Below, in pieces: positions 8,490 through 20,542 of a stretch of 64,000 nucleotides of DNA. The stretch's first letter is position 1, and the number at the start of each line of letters is the position of its first letter. The notes below the pieces were generated by a model, which saw only the letters and a list, made by a program, of their open reading frames with translations, was not told the origin of the DNA and made no database searches. Origin of the DNA: an uncultured Marinomonas sp. (GTDB taxonomy: Bacteria; Pseudomonadota; Gammaproteobacteria; Pseudomonadales; Marinomonadaceae); the NCBI GenBank assembly GCA_947493575.1, contig CANLRQ010000003.1, positions 1 through 64,000 of the forward strand, in the 5' to 3' direction. The translations under genes and the position numbers were made by a program.

Positions 8490-9977
8490 TCATTGCTTAC
8501 TAAGGAAGGATGAAACAGGAACCGACTCCAATAAAGCAACAAGTAAGCGCCAGAAATCACCTACCGAATCAATTTCCAAGCGCTCAGCAGGAGAATGAGC
8601 ACCTCGAATATTTGGCCCAAAGGATACCATTTCCATTCCAGAGTATTTCGCTCCAATAATGCCACACTCCAAACCTGCATGAATCACTTTTACATTTGCA
8701 GGGTAACCCATAACAGATTCATGCACCGTTAAGAAATGCTTTAATAGTCCTGCATTTGGGTCCGGTCTCCAACCGGGGTAACCGTTTTCAATCGTGACTT
8801 TTGCGTCAATCAATTGAAAAGCAGCCTGCACTTTGCGTGCTAACATATCTGTCGCAGAATCCACCAAAGAGCGAACTAAAGAACAACCAGAAAATTCAAA
8901 CCCATTCTCTGTCAATTGCAGATCGATTACCCCAAGGTTACAAGAGGTTTCCGTCACGCCTGTTAATTCTGCACTCATGCGATACACCCCATGAGGAGAG
9001 CAGTCCAGTGCATTCAACAATTGAGACTGGTCTTCTGCCAATAAAACTGGGGACAATTCACATGGTGCAAGTTCAATCATTAGCTGCTTTTCAGTGGTGC
9101 TGTATTGTGCTTTTAATGCTACCGCCATTGCGGACAATTGCTTTTGTAAATCCGCGACATCGCTATTCGTCACAGCAAAGCTTGCTTTTGCTTCACGGGC
9201 AATCGCATTACGTAAAGTGCCGCCATTAAAAGACATCAATTGAATTGGAAAAGCATCATTCAGTTGTTGTAACAAGGTAACCAATAAGACATTGGCATTG
9301 GCTAGCCCCTTATGAATATCTAAACCAGAATGCCCTCCTCTGAGCCCATCAATGGTTAGAGTAAATCCAGTGGTGTCTTCTTTTACTGACGTGGAAGAAA
9401 AGCGCTTTTCAAAATTAATGTCCGTACCACCAGCACAGCCAATATACACATCACCACGGTCTTCAGAATCTAAGTTCAGTAATATTTTCCCCTGTAAGAT
9501 ACCTTCTTCCAGTTCCATTGCGCCACGTAAACTGGTTTCTTCCTCAATGGTAAACAAGGCTTCAATCGGACCATGGGGAACATCGGTAGACTCAAGCACC
9601 GCCAAGGCTGCGGCGACACCAATGCCATTATCCGCTCCCAACGTTGTGCCTGTGGCATGAACCCATCCATCCAGAATTTGCGTCTTAATTGGATCGGTCA
9701 CAAAATCGTGCTCTGTGTCAGCATTTTTCTGTGCAACCATATCAAGGTGGCCTTGCAACACCACAGCCTCACGATCTTCCATACCTTGTGTGGCGTTTTT
9801 TCGAATCAGCAAATTACCTGTCGGGTCGATATAGGTTTCCATTCCCAATGACTGGGCCCATTGAACAAGATGCGCTCTCAAAGGTGCTTCATGATAAGAG
9901 GGTCTTGGCGTATCACAGAGTAACGTAAAGTGTTTCCAAATAAGTGCAGGCTGTAGTTCAAGTAAATGTTCGTTCAT
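8490..9977 (-). CDS. pepD: PepD, Xaa-His (beta-alanyl-histidine) dipeptidase
   Basis: PepD is a cytosolic M20-family metallodipeptidase that releases C-terminal residues from dipeptides such as carnosine. The 495-aa protein carries the metal-site motifs GHLDMV (about residue 76), GADNGIG, and EEETSLRGA with the catalytic Glu. The later motifs AGLECGIIGAKY and GPNIRGAHSPAERL supply the last ligands. Its length matches the family (485-500 aa). It starts 34 nt after the stop of the upstream M32 carboxypeptidase gene, so the two peptidase genes probably form one transcript ending at the hairpin at 8384-8420. Confidence 0.95.
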   Translation of the reverse strand: MNEHLLELQPALIWKHFTLLCDTPRPSYHEAPLRAHLVQWAQSLGMETYIDPTGNLLIRKNATQGMEDREAVVLQGHLDMVAQKNADTEHDFVTDPIKTQILDGWVHATGTTLGADNGIGVAAALAVLESTDVPHGPIEALFTIEEETSLRGAMELEEGILQGKILLNLDSEDRGDVYIGCAGGTDINFEKRFSSTSVKEDTTGFTLTIDGLRGGHSGLDIHKGLANANVLLVTLLQQLNDAFPIQLMSFNGGTLRNAIAREAKASFAVTNSDVADLQKQLSAMAVALKAQYSTTEKQLMIELAPCELSPVLLAEDQSQLLNALDCSPHGVYRMSAELTGVTETSCNLGVIDLQLTENGFEFSGCSLVRSLVDSATDMLARKVQAAFQLIDAKVTIENGYPGWRPDPNAGLLKHFLTVHESVMGYPANVKVIHAGLECGIIGAKYSGMEMVSFGPNIRGAHSPAERLEIDSVGDFWRLLVALLESVPVSSFLSKQ

Positions 9978-10011
9978 TCAGCTTCTCTAATAATTTCGAA
10001 TAAAAGATTAC

Positions 10012-11499
10012 TTACGAATTAGGCAAGTAACGAGTGTATAAGTGTGTTTTGAAATAATCGGTGTTCAAAGCTTCACCAGTCGCTTTTAAGATCAGCTCTT
10101 CTGTGGTGTATTGGCTACCTTTTGACCAAACATGTTCATTCAGCCAAGTTTGAATTGCTTGTAGATCACCTTGCGCAATCTGTTCATCCACATTGTCAAT
10201 GTTTTGCTTCACACTGTTCATCAACTGAGCGGCATACATGGCACCTAATGTATAGGTCGGAAAATAGCCAAACGCACCATCAGCCCAATGAATGTCTTGC
10301 ATACACCCATCTTTGAAATTACCCTGAGTTTCTACTCCTAAATAAGCCTGCATTTTTTCTTGCCACAAGCTCGGAATGTCATCCACTTCAATGAGACCTT
10401 CAATCAAGTCTTTTTCAATTTCATAACGTAATATGACATGAGCAGGATAAGTCACTTCGTCTGCATCCACCCGGATAAAACTTGGTTCAACTTTGCGGTA
10501 TAGTTTTTGTAGGTTTGCCAAAGACAATGCCTCTTGCTGACCAAATTCATCAACAAGAATACTGTGAATACTTTCTAAAAAAGCACTGCTACGGCCAATT
10601 TGCATTTCCATAAACAAAGACTGACTTTCATGAATGGCCGTTGAGCGCGCTTCGCCAACTGGTAAATGCCTTGTCGCAGCCGGTAGGCTTTGTTCGTATT
10701 TCGCATGACCCGTTTCATGTACCACTCCCATCAAGGATTGAGTAAAATCGTCCTCACTGTAGCGTGTGGTTAATCGAACGTCTTCTGGTACACCACCACA
10801 AAATGGATGAGCACTGACGTCCAAACGGCCTCTTTCAAAATCAAACCCAAGCAAAGCCATAATTTTTTCTCCAACGCGCTTTTGTGCACCTATTGAAAAA
10901 GGACCATGGGGAATGTCTGCGGGGTGCGCTTTACTGTGGGAAGAAACTTGGCGAATTAAATCAGGTAACCATGTTTTTAACTGACCAAAAATAACATCCA
11001 ATTTTTCGGCTGTCATACCGGGTTCAAACTTATTTAATAAAGCATCATACAAACCTAACCCAGTGGCTTTTGAACGGTGCTCGGCCTCTTTTCTTGCCAA
11101 TTCAACAACGGGTTTCAAATTTTTTGCAAAACCCTCCCAATCGTTTTTAGGTCTTTGCTCTCGCCAACCATGCTCACAGCTTGCGGCGGCCAAGGATTGC
11201 TGTTTCACCAAATCCGCTGGTAGACAGGTCGCCTGTGACCATACTCGTCGCATTTCACGGACGGAACTTTGCTCTTCTATCGATAAGATCGATTCATCTA
11301 AAGAGTCAAAACATTCTTTTAACACAGGAGAGTTAAGGGATTCATGCACCAATAATGACAAGGTTGCCATAGCATCGGCTCTGGCTTGATGACTTTGGTT
11401 GGGCATCATGGTGGCCGCATCCCATCCTAGTATGGCTCCAAAGTGATTCAAATGATGTAAACGTGTGAAGTGATCTACTAACGTATTATAGTCGGACAT
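10012..11499 (-). CDS. M32 (Taq-type) metallocarboxypeptidase
   Basis: The M32 family are cytosolic zinc carboxypeptidases that trim C-terminal residues from peptides. The 495-aa protein has the zinc motif HETGH (in VVHETGHAKYEQSL, about residue 240), the third-ligand motif IHESQSLFMEMQIG about 30 residues later, and the family tail HWADGAFGYFPTYTLG. GGAA lies 5 nt upstream of the ATG. It is followed closely by pepD, which suggests a peptide-degradation operon. Confidence 0.93.
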   Translation of the reverse strand: MSDYNTLVDHFTRLHHLNHFGAILGWDAATMMPNQSHQARADAMATLSLLVHESLNSPVLKECFDSLDESILSIEEQSSVREMRRVWSQATCLPADLVKQQSLAAASCEHGWREQRPKNDWEGFAKNLKPVVELARKEAEHRSKATGLGLYDALLNKFEPGMTAEKLDVIFGQLKTWLPDLIRQVSSHSKAHPADIPHGPFSIGAQKRVGEKIMALLGFDFERGRLDVSAHPFCGGVPEDVRLTTRYSEDDFTQSLMGVVHETGHAKYEQSLPAATRHLPVGEARSTAIHESQSLFMEMQIGRSSAFLESIHSILVDEFGQQEALSLANLQKLYRKVEPSFIRVDADEVTYPAHVILRYEIEKDLIEGLIEVDDIPSLWQEKMQAYLGVETQGNFKDGCMQDIHWADGAFGYFPTYTLGAMYAAQLMNSVKQNIDNVDEQIAQGDLQAIQTWLNEHVWSKGSQYTTEELILKATGEALNTDYFKTHLYTRYLPNS

Positions 11500-11617
11500 A
11501 GGGCTTCCTTATCTTAGAATAACAATAAGATAGAGGAAAAGAAGGCATAGGTGCAATCGAAATAAAGACTAAAGGCTATTGAGAAAACGTATTGCCCAAA
11601 CCTAAATACAAAGCAAA

Positions 11618-11640
11618 AAGCCGCTCAACTTGAGCGGCTT
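11618..11640 (-). terminator. intrinsic terminator of gor
   Basis: The arms AAGCCGCTCAA and TTGAGCGGCTT form a GC-rich stem about 45 nt past the gor stop codon. On the minus strand they are followed by TTTTGC, a short U-tract. Confidence 0.8.
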
Positions 11641-11684
11641 CTATAGGTTTTTCCGAAATTATCGAAAAACTCTACCGTAAAATT

Positions 11685-13055
11685 CTAACGCTTCTTCAAA
11701 GATCCTTCCGAAAAAGTAACAAACTCTTCAGCACTGGTTGGATGCACACCCACTGTTGCATCAAAATCGGCTTTTGTAGCGCCCGCTTTTACTGCAACAC
11801 CTAAACCTTGAATGATTTCACCTGCATAATCACCCACCATATGAGCACCAATTACAACGTCGGTTTTATTATCAACCAGCATTTTCATTAAAGTACGTTC
11901 TGTTGAGCCGCTTAATGTGTGTTTCATCGCTCTGAAATCTGTTTGATATACACGGAAATCATAGCCCCGTTTTTCAGCTTCTTCTTCCCCTAAACCAACG
12001 GTTCCAATTTGAGGTTGGCTGAATACCGCAGTCGGAACATTGTCATAATCAAATGTCACTGGTTTATTATCAAACCAATAGCCGATCAAAGACATAGCTT
12101 CGCCAATTGCAACTGGAGTAAGTTGCAAGCGGTTAATCACATCACCAATGGCAAAGACACCCGGTACATTCGTTTGGAAATTGCTGTCTACTTTGATGGC
12201 GCCTTTCTCTTGCTCGATACCTGCTGCTGCAAGGTTTAGTGAATCCGTATAAGGTACTCGACCTGTCGCGTATAAAATCAGGCCAAATGCTTCTTCCGTT
12301 CCGTCTTTAAATCGAACAATGCGATCGCCATCAGATTGAGTGTCGTCAGCCAAGCGGATGGAATCAACATCCGTATTTACTTGAAGATTGACACCGGCTT
12401 TCTTGTATTCTTCTTGAGCAAAATCACGAATATCTTGATCAAAACCACGTAAGACTTGAGCACCACGATACGCCAATGTGGTATCCACACCGATACCATT
12501 TAAAATGCCTGCAAACTCAACAGCAATATAACCACCGCCAACGACAAGCGCTTTCGATGGCAGAGCATCTAAGAAAAACATTTCATTTGAGCTAACGACC
12601 AAATCAGAACCAGTAAACTCAGGGATAAATGGTTTACCACCCACCGCTATCAAGATTTTTTCAGCTGTGTATTGGGTGCCATTTACCTCAACAGTATGAG
12701 CATCAACAAAGCGCGCATAACCATTGATAATTTCAACACCTGCTTTTTCTAACATAGACTGATAGATACCATTCAATCTTTGAATTTCAGCTGTTTTGTT
12801 ATCACGCAATGTTGGCCAGTTAAAGTCACCGGAAACGTTTTCCCAACCGTAGCCTTTTGCATCTTTAAAAGAGTGGCTAAATTCAGAACCATAGACAAAC
12901 AGTTTCTTTGGTACACAACCGATATTGACACAAGTGCCCCCTAGTGCACTGGCCTCCGCAACAGCAACTTTGTAGCCTTTTCCTGCCGCAATACGACTTG
13001 CGCGAACACCACCAGATCCAGCACCAATAACAAATAAATCATATTGAAATGACAT
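11685..13055 (-). CDS. gor: glutathione-disulfide reductase
   Basis: This FAD enzyme reduces glutathione disulfide with NADPH in the cytoplasm. The 456-aa protein has the N-terminal FAD loop GAGSGG and the redox-active disulfide motif GGTCVNIGCVPKK (two Cys about residues 42 and 47). The NADPH-binding GGGYIA follows near residue 173. The C-terminal HPTSAEE holds the catalytic His-Glu pair. The presence of RG before the conserved FDQD, and the disulfide motif itself, favour glutathione reductase over dihydrolipoamide dehydrogenase. AAGAGG precedes the ATG. It is divergent from xthA across a ~260-bp promoter region. Confidence 0.95.
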   Translation of the reverse strand: MSFQYDLFVIGAGSGGVRASRIAAGKGYKVAVAEASALGGTCVNIGCVPKKLFVYGSEFSHSFKDAKGYGWENVSGDFNWPTLRDNKTAEIQRLNGIYQSMLEKAGVEIINGYARFVDAHTVEVNGTQYTAEKILIAVGGKPFIPEFTGSDLVVSSNEMFFLDALPSKALVVGGGYIAVEFAGILNGIGVDTTLAYRGAQVLRGFDQDIRDFAQEEYKKAGVNLQVNTDVDSIRLADDTQSDGDRIVRFKDGTEEAFGLILYATGRVPYTDSLNLAAAGIEQEKGAIKVDSNFQTNVPGVFAIGDVINRLQLTPVAIGEAMSLIGYWFDNKPVTFDYDNVPTAVFSQPQIGTVGLGEEEAEKRGYDFRVYQTDFRAMKHTLSGSTERTLMKMLVDNKTDVVIGAHMVGDYAGEIIQGLGVAVKAGATKADFDATVGVHPTSAEEFVTFSEGSLKKR

Positions 13056-13316
13056 TTTACCAACCTCTTAAAAACAAATAAAAATTAACATTGCGACATA
13101 CACTATAGGAATACGACAAGATTTAAATGAAAAAATTCAATTTTCATGTTATTTGCATGATGACCTGTATCATTTCTTATAGAAAATGCACCATGTATAA
13201 GCACTATTACTTGCGTGAGATATACATTTGAATGATAATCGCTCTACTTCCTAAAACGCATTTTAAATTCTTCGGATAATTACCCTATAACTTTCATGAG
13301 AGGTTATTTAGCGATA

Positions 13317-14126
13317 ATGAAATTTATTTCTTTTAATATAAACGGTCTGCGTGCTCGACCACATCAACTAGAAGAATTAGTCCGCTCACACCAACCAGAC
13401 GTGATCGGCTTACAAGAAATTAAAGTCCATGATGATGCGTTTCCTCATGAAATTCCTGAATCCTTAGGTTACCACGCATATTACTTTGGCCAAAAATCCC
13501 ATTATGGTGTTGCTATATTTAGTAAACAAGAAGCAACTCATGTTGAATATGGTTTTCCAACAGACGATGATGACAGCCAACGCAGAATGATCATAGCGAC
13601 ATTTGATACAGAGTCTGGCCCAATTAAAGTAATTAATGGTTACTTTCCACAAGGCGAAAACAAAGACCACGAAACAAAATACCCAGCTAAGCGTAAGTTT
13701 TATCAAGATCTAATGTCCTATTTACAAAATCAAGATCCTCAAGATCAGATTATTGTTATGGGCGATATTAATATATCCCCTACTGATCTAGATATTGGTA
13801 TTGGAGAAGCGAATGCCAAACGCTGGTTAAAAACAGGCAAATGCAGCTTTTTACCTGAAGAGAGAGAATGGCTAGCAACTCTTGAAAATTGGGGCTTTAC
13901 TGATACATTCCGCCACCAAAATCCGCTTACTAATGATCGATTTAGTTGGTTCGATTACCGCTCAAAAGGGTTTAACGATACCCCAAAACGCGGCCTTAGA
14001 ATTGATGTTATTATGGCATCTGAAGGGTTATTGCCTAAGCTTATTAAAAGCGAAGTCGATTACGACATTAGAGCAATGGAAAAACCTTCAGATCATGCAC
14101 CGATTTGGGCAACGTTTTCCATCTAA
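13317..14126 (+). CDS. xthA: exonuclease III (AP endonuclease)
   Basis: This DNA repair enzyme cleaves 5' of abasic sites and has 3'-5' exonuclease/phosphatase activity. The 269-aa protein starts [18 protein letters not shown], the usual family start, 21 nt inside the longest ORF. Catalytic motifs include LQEIK (metal-binding Glu), [16 protein letters not shown] and the C-terminal [10 protein letters not shown] (Asp-His pair). Length is typical. It is divergent from gor, so the shared upstream region could link the two to oxidative stress, but no operator is recognised. Confidence 0.95.
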   Translation: MKFISFNINGLRARPHQLEELVRSHQPDVIGLQEIKVHDDAFPHEIPESLGYHAYYFGQKSHYGVAIFSKQEATHVEYGFPTDDDDSQRRMIIATFDTESGPIKVINGYFPQGENKDHETKYPAKRKFYQDLMSYLQNQDPQDQIIVMGDINISPTDLDIGIGEANAKRWLKTGKCSFLPEEREWLATLENWGFTDTFRHQNPLTNDRFSWFDYRSKGFNDTPKRGLRIDVIMASEGLLPKLIKSEVDYDIRAMEKPSDHAPIWATFSI

Positions 14127-14245
14127 TATTAACGAGTTGAATTAAAGTTAAATAGCAATCAAGTTTCCCCATTCTGATTTTATTAATGCATTAAAAATCA
14201 TTATGTATACAATAAAAAATAAAACAAAAATGATAGAGAATAACT

Positions 14246-14578
14246 ATGACACCATTAGAAACACCTAATGTTCACGAGATGTTAGGTAATGCCCAACAGG
14301 CGTCTCACTTCTTAAAAGCACTCAGCAACGAAAAACGCTTAGCAATTTTGTTTCACATCCTTAATGAGAAACACGCAGTCGGTTCAATAAATGAAAAAGT
14401 ACCACTTAGTCAATCGGCTCTTTCCCAGCACCTTGCCGTATTAAGAAAAAGTGGTATTGTGAAAACAGAAAGAGATTCTCAGAGTATTTATTACTCAATC
14501 GCAGATGAACGTACTACAGAATTTATCAAGTCGTTACATAATTTATTCAGTCAGCCGTTAAAAACAGAGACTGAATAA
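14246..14578 (+). CDS. ArsR/SmtB-type winged-helix regulator
   Basis: The 110-aa protein has the ArsR layout. ALSNEKRLAILFHIL opens the DNA-binding domain, LSQSALSQHLAVLRKSGIV forms the recognition helix-turn-helix, and SIYYSIAD forms the wing. The ELCVCDL metal-site motif of alpha3-type sensors is absent, and no Cys residues are visible. A thiol-independent or non-metal signal is therefore more likely. It stands alone between xthA and the convergent ligE. Its target is unknown. Confidence 0.87.
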   Translation: MTPLETPNVHEMLGNAQQASHFLKALSNEKRLAILFHILNEKHAVGSINEKVPLSQSALSQHLAVLRKSGIVKTERDSQSIYYSIADERTTEFIKSLHNLFSQPLKTETE

Positions 14579-14595
14579 ATTCACTATAAATTGCG

Positions 14596-15438
14596 CTACT
14601 CAGTCTCCCTTATTCGTAAAAAACTGGCAAATTTAGGAACTGCATTTTTTGTTACTCCATGATATTTGAACGTGATGGTTTCACCTATTTGAGGTGGATT
14701 ATCACGTTCAGAGTCCGTAAAGCCAGAACCAACCTTAAACACTACTCCTGATGCCATTTGCACTATTAAAGAACCCATTTTACCAAGGTTTCTTCCTTTG
14801 CCAGCAACATAGCCAATCACCTTTGCTTCCGCATCCATATACGGTTTTAGCTTAACGATTGAATCACTACGCCCATCGCGAAAGAAAGCTTCTTTTTTAT
14901 GGAGGATAAGTCCCTCAGCACCTTGTTCAACGTATTCATTCAGCATTAACATTAACTCATTGCGAGAAAACATCGGCAGTTGATTGACGGCTTGAATATG
15001 CCTAGCATTAATACGTTCAATTAAATTTGTATACTCTTGAGCTCTCAGAAAAAATGCTTGGGTGTAATTTGGCGCATCAAAGATTTTATAACGAATTCGT
15101 TGCCATTTTTTATTGTTCGGTGTTTGGCTTAACACTGTAGATTGAATGAACTCAAATTCATTTCGACCACTCCATAGCTCTCCATCTAACCAAATATCTT
15201 TAGGCAACACTTCTGTAAACCAAGTAGGAGCAACAATTCTTTTCCCTGTTTTTGTTAGAAGCTTACCATCTTTCCAGATAGCTCGAACTCCATCGTATTT
15301 TTCACTGACCAAATACTCACTGACAGGCAGACCATCTGAGTACACTATAGCTCGTTGAATATCAGGTTGCTCGGATGCTATTACGCACTGGCATAAAAAG
15401 AAATACAGGTAAGCACAGACTATTTTTATCTTATTCAT
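14596..15438 (-). CDS. ligE: LigE-type periplasmic ATP-dependent DNA ligase
   Basis: The 280-aa protein is a minimal ATP-dependent DNA ligase of nucleotidyltransferase plus OB domains. The motifs appear in order: I, SEKYDGVRA with the adenylated Lys (about residue 44); III, WLDGELW; IIIa, YKIFDAP; IV, AEGLILHK; and V, SIVKLKPY. It begins with a signal peptide, MNKIKIVCAYLYFFLCQCVIAS, predicting export to the periplasm as described for the Lig E group. GGAGG lies 4 nt before the ATG. LigE proteins lack extra DNA-binding domains and are suggested to act on incoming or extracellular DNA. It is convergent with the ArsR gene. Confidence 0.9.
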   Translation of the reverse strand: MNKIKIVCAYLYFFLCQCVIASEQPDIQRAIVYSDGLPVSEYLVSEKYDGVRAIWKDGKLLTKTGKRIVAPTWFTEVLPKDIWLDGELWSGRNEFEFIQSTVLSQTPNNKKWQRIRYKIFDAPNYTQAFFLRAQEYTNLIERINARHIQAVNQLPMFSRNELMLMLNEYVEQGAEGLILHKKEAFFRDGRSDSIVKLKPYMDAEAKVIGYVAGKGRNLGKMGSLIVQMASGVVFKVGSGFTDSERDNPPQIGETITFKYHGVTKNAVPKFASFLRIRETE

Positions 15439-15591
15439 TGATCCTCCTTGATCTTTGAATTAGAGACCTTTACACAGCTATTAAGCTTGCTAATACTTTG
15501 TTAGCAAAGACTCAAAGGCCCCAATTAATAATTTTCTTGAAACATATTTATCTAAATATGCAGACTAACATTATCACGCAATACTAAAAAA

Positions 15592-16812
15592 TCAAATTGT
15601 TGTCATGAGTTCGTCTAACTTATCGATAATATATCTGCCAATCGGGAAAGCAGAAGTCGCCGCCGGAGAAGGTGCATTACATACGTGTAATGTTCTAGCA
15701 CTTTCAGCAAAAAGAAAATCATGCACTAAACTGCCATCATTCATAACAGCCTGAGCCCTCACTCCTGCAGGATATGGCAACAAATCATTTTCTCCTATCA
15801 CTTCACAATATTTATTTACTTCTTTAAGGTAGCCAGATTTAACCCAAGAATTATGTGTTTCTTTTAATACTGTTTGCCAGTGTTGAGCGATTAGCTTCCA
15901 GTAGCCTTTAAATACCAGCATCTGTATTGTGTCTTTAATACTAAAATTAAAGCGCCCATAACCCTCTCTTTTCCAGCCTTGAACAGCATTTGGCCCTACT
16001 GTCACACTGCCATCAATCATTCGAGTTAAATGCACCCCTAGAAACGGCAATTCTGGATCAGGAATAGGATAAATTAAATGATTCACAAGACTATTATATT
16101 CAACAGGCAGCTGATAATACTCTCCGCGAAAAGGAATGATTTGGAAATCCGTTTTAATCCCCAACATTTTGGTTATTCTATCTGCCATTAAGCCAGAACA
16201 AGCCACCAAGTGCCCTGCTGTTATTACTCGATCTTCGGTCCTAATTGTGACTTCTTTTGCGCTTTCTTCTAGACCTATCACCTTCGAACCAAGACATACT
16301 GTACCACCTTGATGCTCAAACAATTCTGCCAACTTTAAGCAAATTTTCTGATAATCCACGATTCCAGTATCACGCACAAAAATAGCGGCTTCGCCTAAAA
16401 CATTAGGCTCTCTACGCATTAACTCTGTTTTATCCAGCAATTCAATATCGATATCATTATTTTGACAGCGCTGATAAAGCGCATGCATACGCTCGACTTC
16501 TTGAGCATTTGTCGCAACCAAAAGCTTGCCACACACATCAAAATCTATGCCGTATTTACGACAAAAGGCTTTCGTTTCCACAGCCCCTTTTTTACAAAAC
16601 TGCGCTTTCAAACTTCCCGGTTGATAATACACGCCAGCATGAATAACACCGCTATTATGGCCTGTTTGATGGCTACCCACTGTCGTTTCTTTTTCAATCA
16701 GTATGACATTTTTTCGTGGATTCGACTGGATAAACTGCCATGCCGTTGCTAGACCAACAATGCCTCCGCCAATAATTGCAACATCATAATCCCGACGACT
16801 CAGTTCACTCAT
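15592..16812 (-). CDS. lhgO: L-2-hydroxyglutarate oxidase/dehydrogenase
   Basis: This FAD-dependent enzyme oxidises L-2-hydroxyglutarate to 2-oxoglutarate, passing electrons to the quinone pool. The 406-aa protein has the FAD loop GGGIVGLATAW, the conserved HQTGHNSGVIHAGVYY and the substrate-region motif PFRGEYYQL. The C-terminal NAPSPAATSAFPIG is typical of LhgO/YgaF. It lies just downstream of sucD, beyond a terminator, and so is probably transcribed separately. Its product, 2-oxoglutarate, is the substrate of the SucAB complex encoded next door. Confidence 0.92.
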   Translation of the reverse strand: MSELSRRDYDVAIIGGGIVGLATAWQFIQSNPRKNVILIEKETTVGSHQTGHNSGVIHAGVYYQPGSLKAQFCKKGAVETKAFCRKYGIDFDVCGKLLVATNAQEVERMHALYQRCQNNDIDIELLDKTELMRREPNVLGEAAIFVRDTGIVDYQKICLKLAELFEHQGGTVCLGSKVIGLEESAKEVTIRTEDRVITAGHLVACSGLMADRITKMLGIKTDFQIIPFRGEYYQLPVEYNSLVNHLIYPIPDPELPFLGVHLTRMIDGSVTVGPNAVQGWKREGYGRFNFSIKDTIQMLVFKGYWKLIAQHWQTVLKETHNSWVKSGYLKEVNKYCEVIGENDLLPYPAGVRAQAVMNDGSLVHDFLFAESARTLHVCNAPSPAATSAFPIGRYIIDKLDELMTTI

Positions 16813-16848
16813 CTAACACTCACTTCCACTCAAATACAGATTAAAAAA

Positions 16849-16870
16849 AATCCCCGCAAATGCGAGGATT
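16849..16870 (-). terminator. intrinsic terminator of the suc operon
   Basis: AATCCCCGC pairs with GCGAGGATT (one C-A mismatch) around an AAAT loop. On the minus strand a run of T follows directly after the stem. It lies about 30 nt past the sucD stop, between sucD and lhgO. Confidence 0.85.
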
Positions 16871-16899
16871 TTTTAAGATTAACACACAGGTTTAATAAC

Positions 16900-17772
16900 T
16901 TACCAGCCTGTTAATTCTTTTAGAGCATCACCGATTTCAGCTAAAGAACGCACAGTTTTAACACCTGCATCTTCTAGTGCTGCAAATTTCTCATCAGCAG
17001 TACCTTTACCACCAGAGATGATAGCGCCGGCATGACCCATACGCTTACCTGCTGGAGCAGTAACACCTGCGATGTAAGAAACCACTGGCTTAGTTACATT
17101 AGCTTTAATGTAAGCAGCCGCTTCTTCTTCTGCAGTACCACCGATCTCACCGATCATAACAATCGCTTCAGTTTTAGGATCGTTTTGGAACAATTCTAGA
17201 ACGTCAATGAAGTTAGTACCTGGAATTGGGTCACCACCAATACCTACACAAGTAGATTGACCGAAGCCAGCATCAGTAGTTTGTTTAACCGCTTCATACG
17301 TCAAAGTACCTGAACGAGATACGATGCCTACTTTACCTGGTAAATGAATATGACCAGGCATGATACCGATTTTACATTCACCTGGAGTGATAACACCTGG
17401 GCAGTTTGGACCGATTAGACGAACGCCTAATTCATCACAAGCAACTTTACAATCAAGCATATCCAAAGTAGGAATACCTTCAGTAATACAAACGATCAAT
17501 TTAATGCCGCTGTTTGCTGCTTCAAGAATGGAGTCTTTACAAAAAGGAGCTGGAACATAAATTACAGACGCTTCCGCACCCGTTTCTTCAACAGCTTCTT
17601 TTACTGTATTAAATACAGGAAGACCTAAATGAGTTTGACCACCTTTTCCAGGAGTCACACCACCAACCATTTTTGTTCCATAAGCAATTGCTTGCTCAGA
17701 ATGGAATGTGCCTTGTCCACCAGTGAAACCTTGGCAGATTACTTTAGTATCTTTATTAATTAAAACAGACAT
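16900..17772 (-). CDS. sucD: succinyl-CoA synthetase alpha subunit
   Basis: The alpha subunit of the TCA enzyme binds CoA and carries the phosphorylated His. The 290-aa protein has the N-terminal CoA-binding [19 protein letters not shown] in the middle, and the phospho-His motif [14 protein letters not shown] (about residue 246). The start overlaps the sucC stop by one base (TAATG), indicating coupled translation with the beta subunit. It is the last gene of the sucAB-lpd-sucCD series. Confidence 0.97.
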   Translation of the reverse strand: MSVLINKDTKVICQGFTGGQGTFHSEQAIAYGTKMVGGVTPGKGGQTHLGLPVFNTVKEAVEETGAEASVIYVPAPFCKDSILEAANSGIKLIVCITEGIPTLDMLDCKVACDELGVRLIGPNCPGVITPGECKIGIMPGHIHLPGKVGIVSRSGTLTYEAVKQTTDAGFGQSTCVGIGGDPIPGTNFIDVLELFQNDPKTEAIVMIGEIGGTAEEEAAAYIKANVTKPVVSYIAGVTAPAGKRMGHAGAIISGGKGTADEKFAALEDAGVKTVRSLAEIGDALKELTGW

Positions 17773-18938
17773 TATTTGCCCTCCGCAGCTTTAACAACTT
17801 GTACAGCCGCGTCTTTTAGACTAGTAGCAGCAATGATATCAAGATCAGATTTAGCAAGAACTTCACGTCCCAGATCAGCATTTGTACCTTCAAGACGTAC
17901 AACAACAGGCACTTTAACACCTACATCTTTAACCGCACCGATAATACCTTCAGCGATCATATCGCAACGAACGATACCACCAAAAATGTTTACCAATACT
18001 GCTTTAACATTGTCATCAGACAAGATGATTTTGAATGCTTCAGATACACGCTCTTTCGTTGCACCACCACCAACATCTAGGAAGTTCGCAGGCTTGCCAC
18101 CATGCAAGTTAACAATGTCCATAGTACCCATTGCTAAACCAGCACCGTTAACCATGCAACCAACATTACCATCTAGCGCAACGTAGTTTAATTCGAAAGA
18201 CGCCGCATGCGCTTCACGAGCATCTTCTTGAGATGGATCATGGAACTCTTGCATTTTCTTCTGACGGTAAACAGCATTACTATCAATGTTGATTTTACCA
18301 TCTAGGCAATGAAGGTTGCCTTCTTCTGTGATAACCAATGGGTTGATCTCAAGAAGTGCAAAATCGCAATCATGGAACATTTGAGATAAACCAAGGAAGA
18401 TCTTAGTGAATTGCTTAATTTGTGTTGGGTTAAGACCCAATTTAAAAGCCAATTCACGAGCTTGGTAAGGTTGAGCACCAACCAAAGGATCAATAATAGC
18501 TTTATGAATTAAATGAGGTGTTTCTTCAGCTACTTTTTCGATATCCACGCCACCTTCAGTAGATGCCATAAATACAACGCGACGAGTAGCACGATCAACA
18601 ACTGCACCAAGATATAATTCATTGGCGATGTCAGTACAAGATTCAACTAAGATCTTTGCAACTGGCTGACCATTTTCATCAGTTTGATATGTTACTAAAT
18701 TTTTACCGATCCACTGTGACGTAAACTCTGCGATCTCATCATGAGTTTTAACCAGCTTAACACCACCAGCTTTACCACGGCCACCTGCGTGAACCTGAGC
18801 TTTAACTACCCACATGTCACCGCCAATATTCTTAGCTGCTTCTACAGCTTCTTCTGGTGTGTCACATGCATACCCTGTTGATACTGGCAGGCCATATTCA
18901 GCAAAAAGCTGTTTTGCCTGATATTCGTGTAAGTTCAT
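17772..18938 (-). CDS. sucC: succinyl-CoA synthetase beta subunit
   Basis: The beta subunit holds the ATP-grasp domain and the nucleotide and succinate sites. The 388-aa protein begins [12 protein letters not shown], has [16 protein letters not shown] (about residues 46-61), ALLEINPLV, and the C-terminal [10 protein letters not shown]. Length equals the bacterial standard (388). It is coupled to sucD and sits about 100 nt after lpd. Confidence 0.97.
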   Translation of the reverse strand: MNLHEYQAKQLFAEYGLPVSTGYACDTPEEAVEAAKNIGGDMWVVKAQVHAGGRGKAGGVKLVKTHDEIAEFTSQWIGKNLVTYQTDENGQPVAKILVESCTDIANELYLGAVVDRATRRVVFMASTEGGVDIEKVAEETPHLIHKAIIDPLVGAQPYQARELAFKLGLNPTQIKQFTKIFLGLSQMFHDCDFALLEINPLVITEEGNLHCLDGKINIDSNAVYRQKKMQEFHDPSQEDAREAHAASFELNYVALDGNVGCMVNGAGLAMGTMDIVNLHGGKPANFLDVGGGATKERVSEAFKIILSDDNVKAVLVNIFGGIVRCDMIAEGIIGAVKDVGVKVPVVVRLEGTNADLGREVLAKSDLDIIAATSLKDAAVQVVKAAEGK

Positions 18939-19036
18939 TCGCTTAATCCACTCATCTGAATTTATTGAAAAATTTGCCTATCAAATGATAAACAAAAAAA
19001 TGCCAGTTCTAAAAAAAACCAGCAAACTTTAATACA

Positions 19037-20494
<1,458 letters not shown>

Positions 20495-20542
20495 CTAAAA
20501 AAATCAAAGGATTTCACTTAGTTTTAATTACGGTACAACACA

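Noticed and set aside
11685..13055. Second dihydrolipoamide dehydrogenase instead of gor
   Set aside because: The N-terminal GAGSGG and the GGTCVNIGCVPKK disulfide motif match glutathione reductase. A bona fide lpdA lies in the suc operon.
14565..14620. Convergent terminator between the ArsR gene and ligE
   Set aside because: GAGACTGA and TCAGTCTC can pair, but across a ~25-nt loop with no U-tract, so evidence is too weak.
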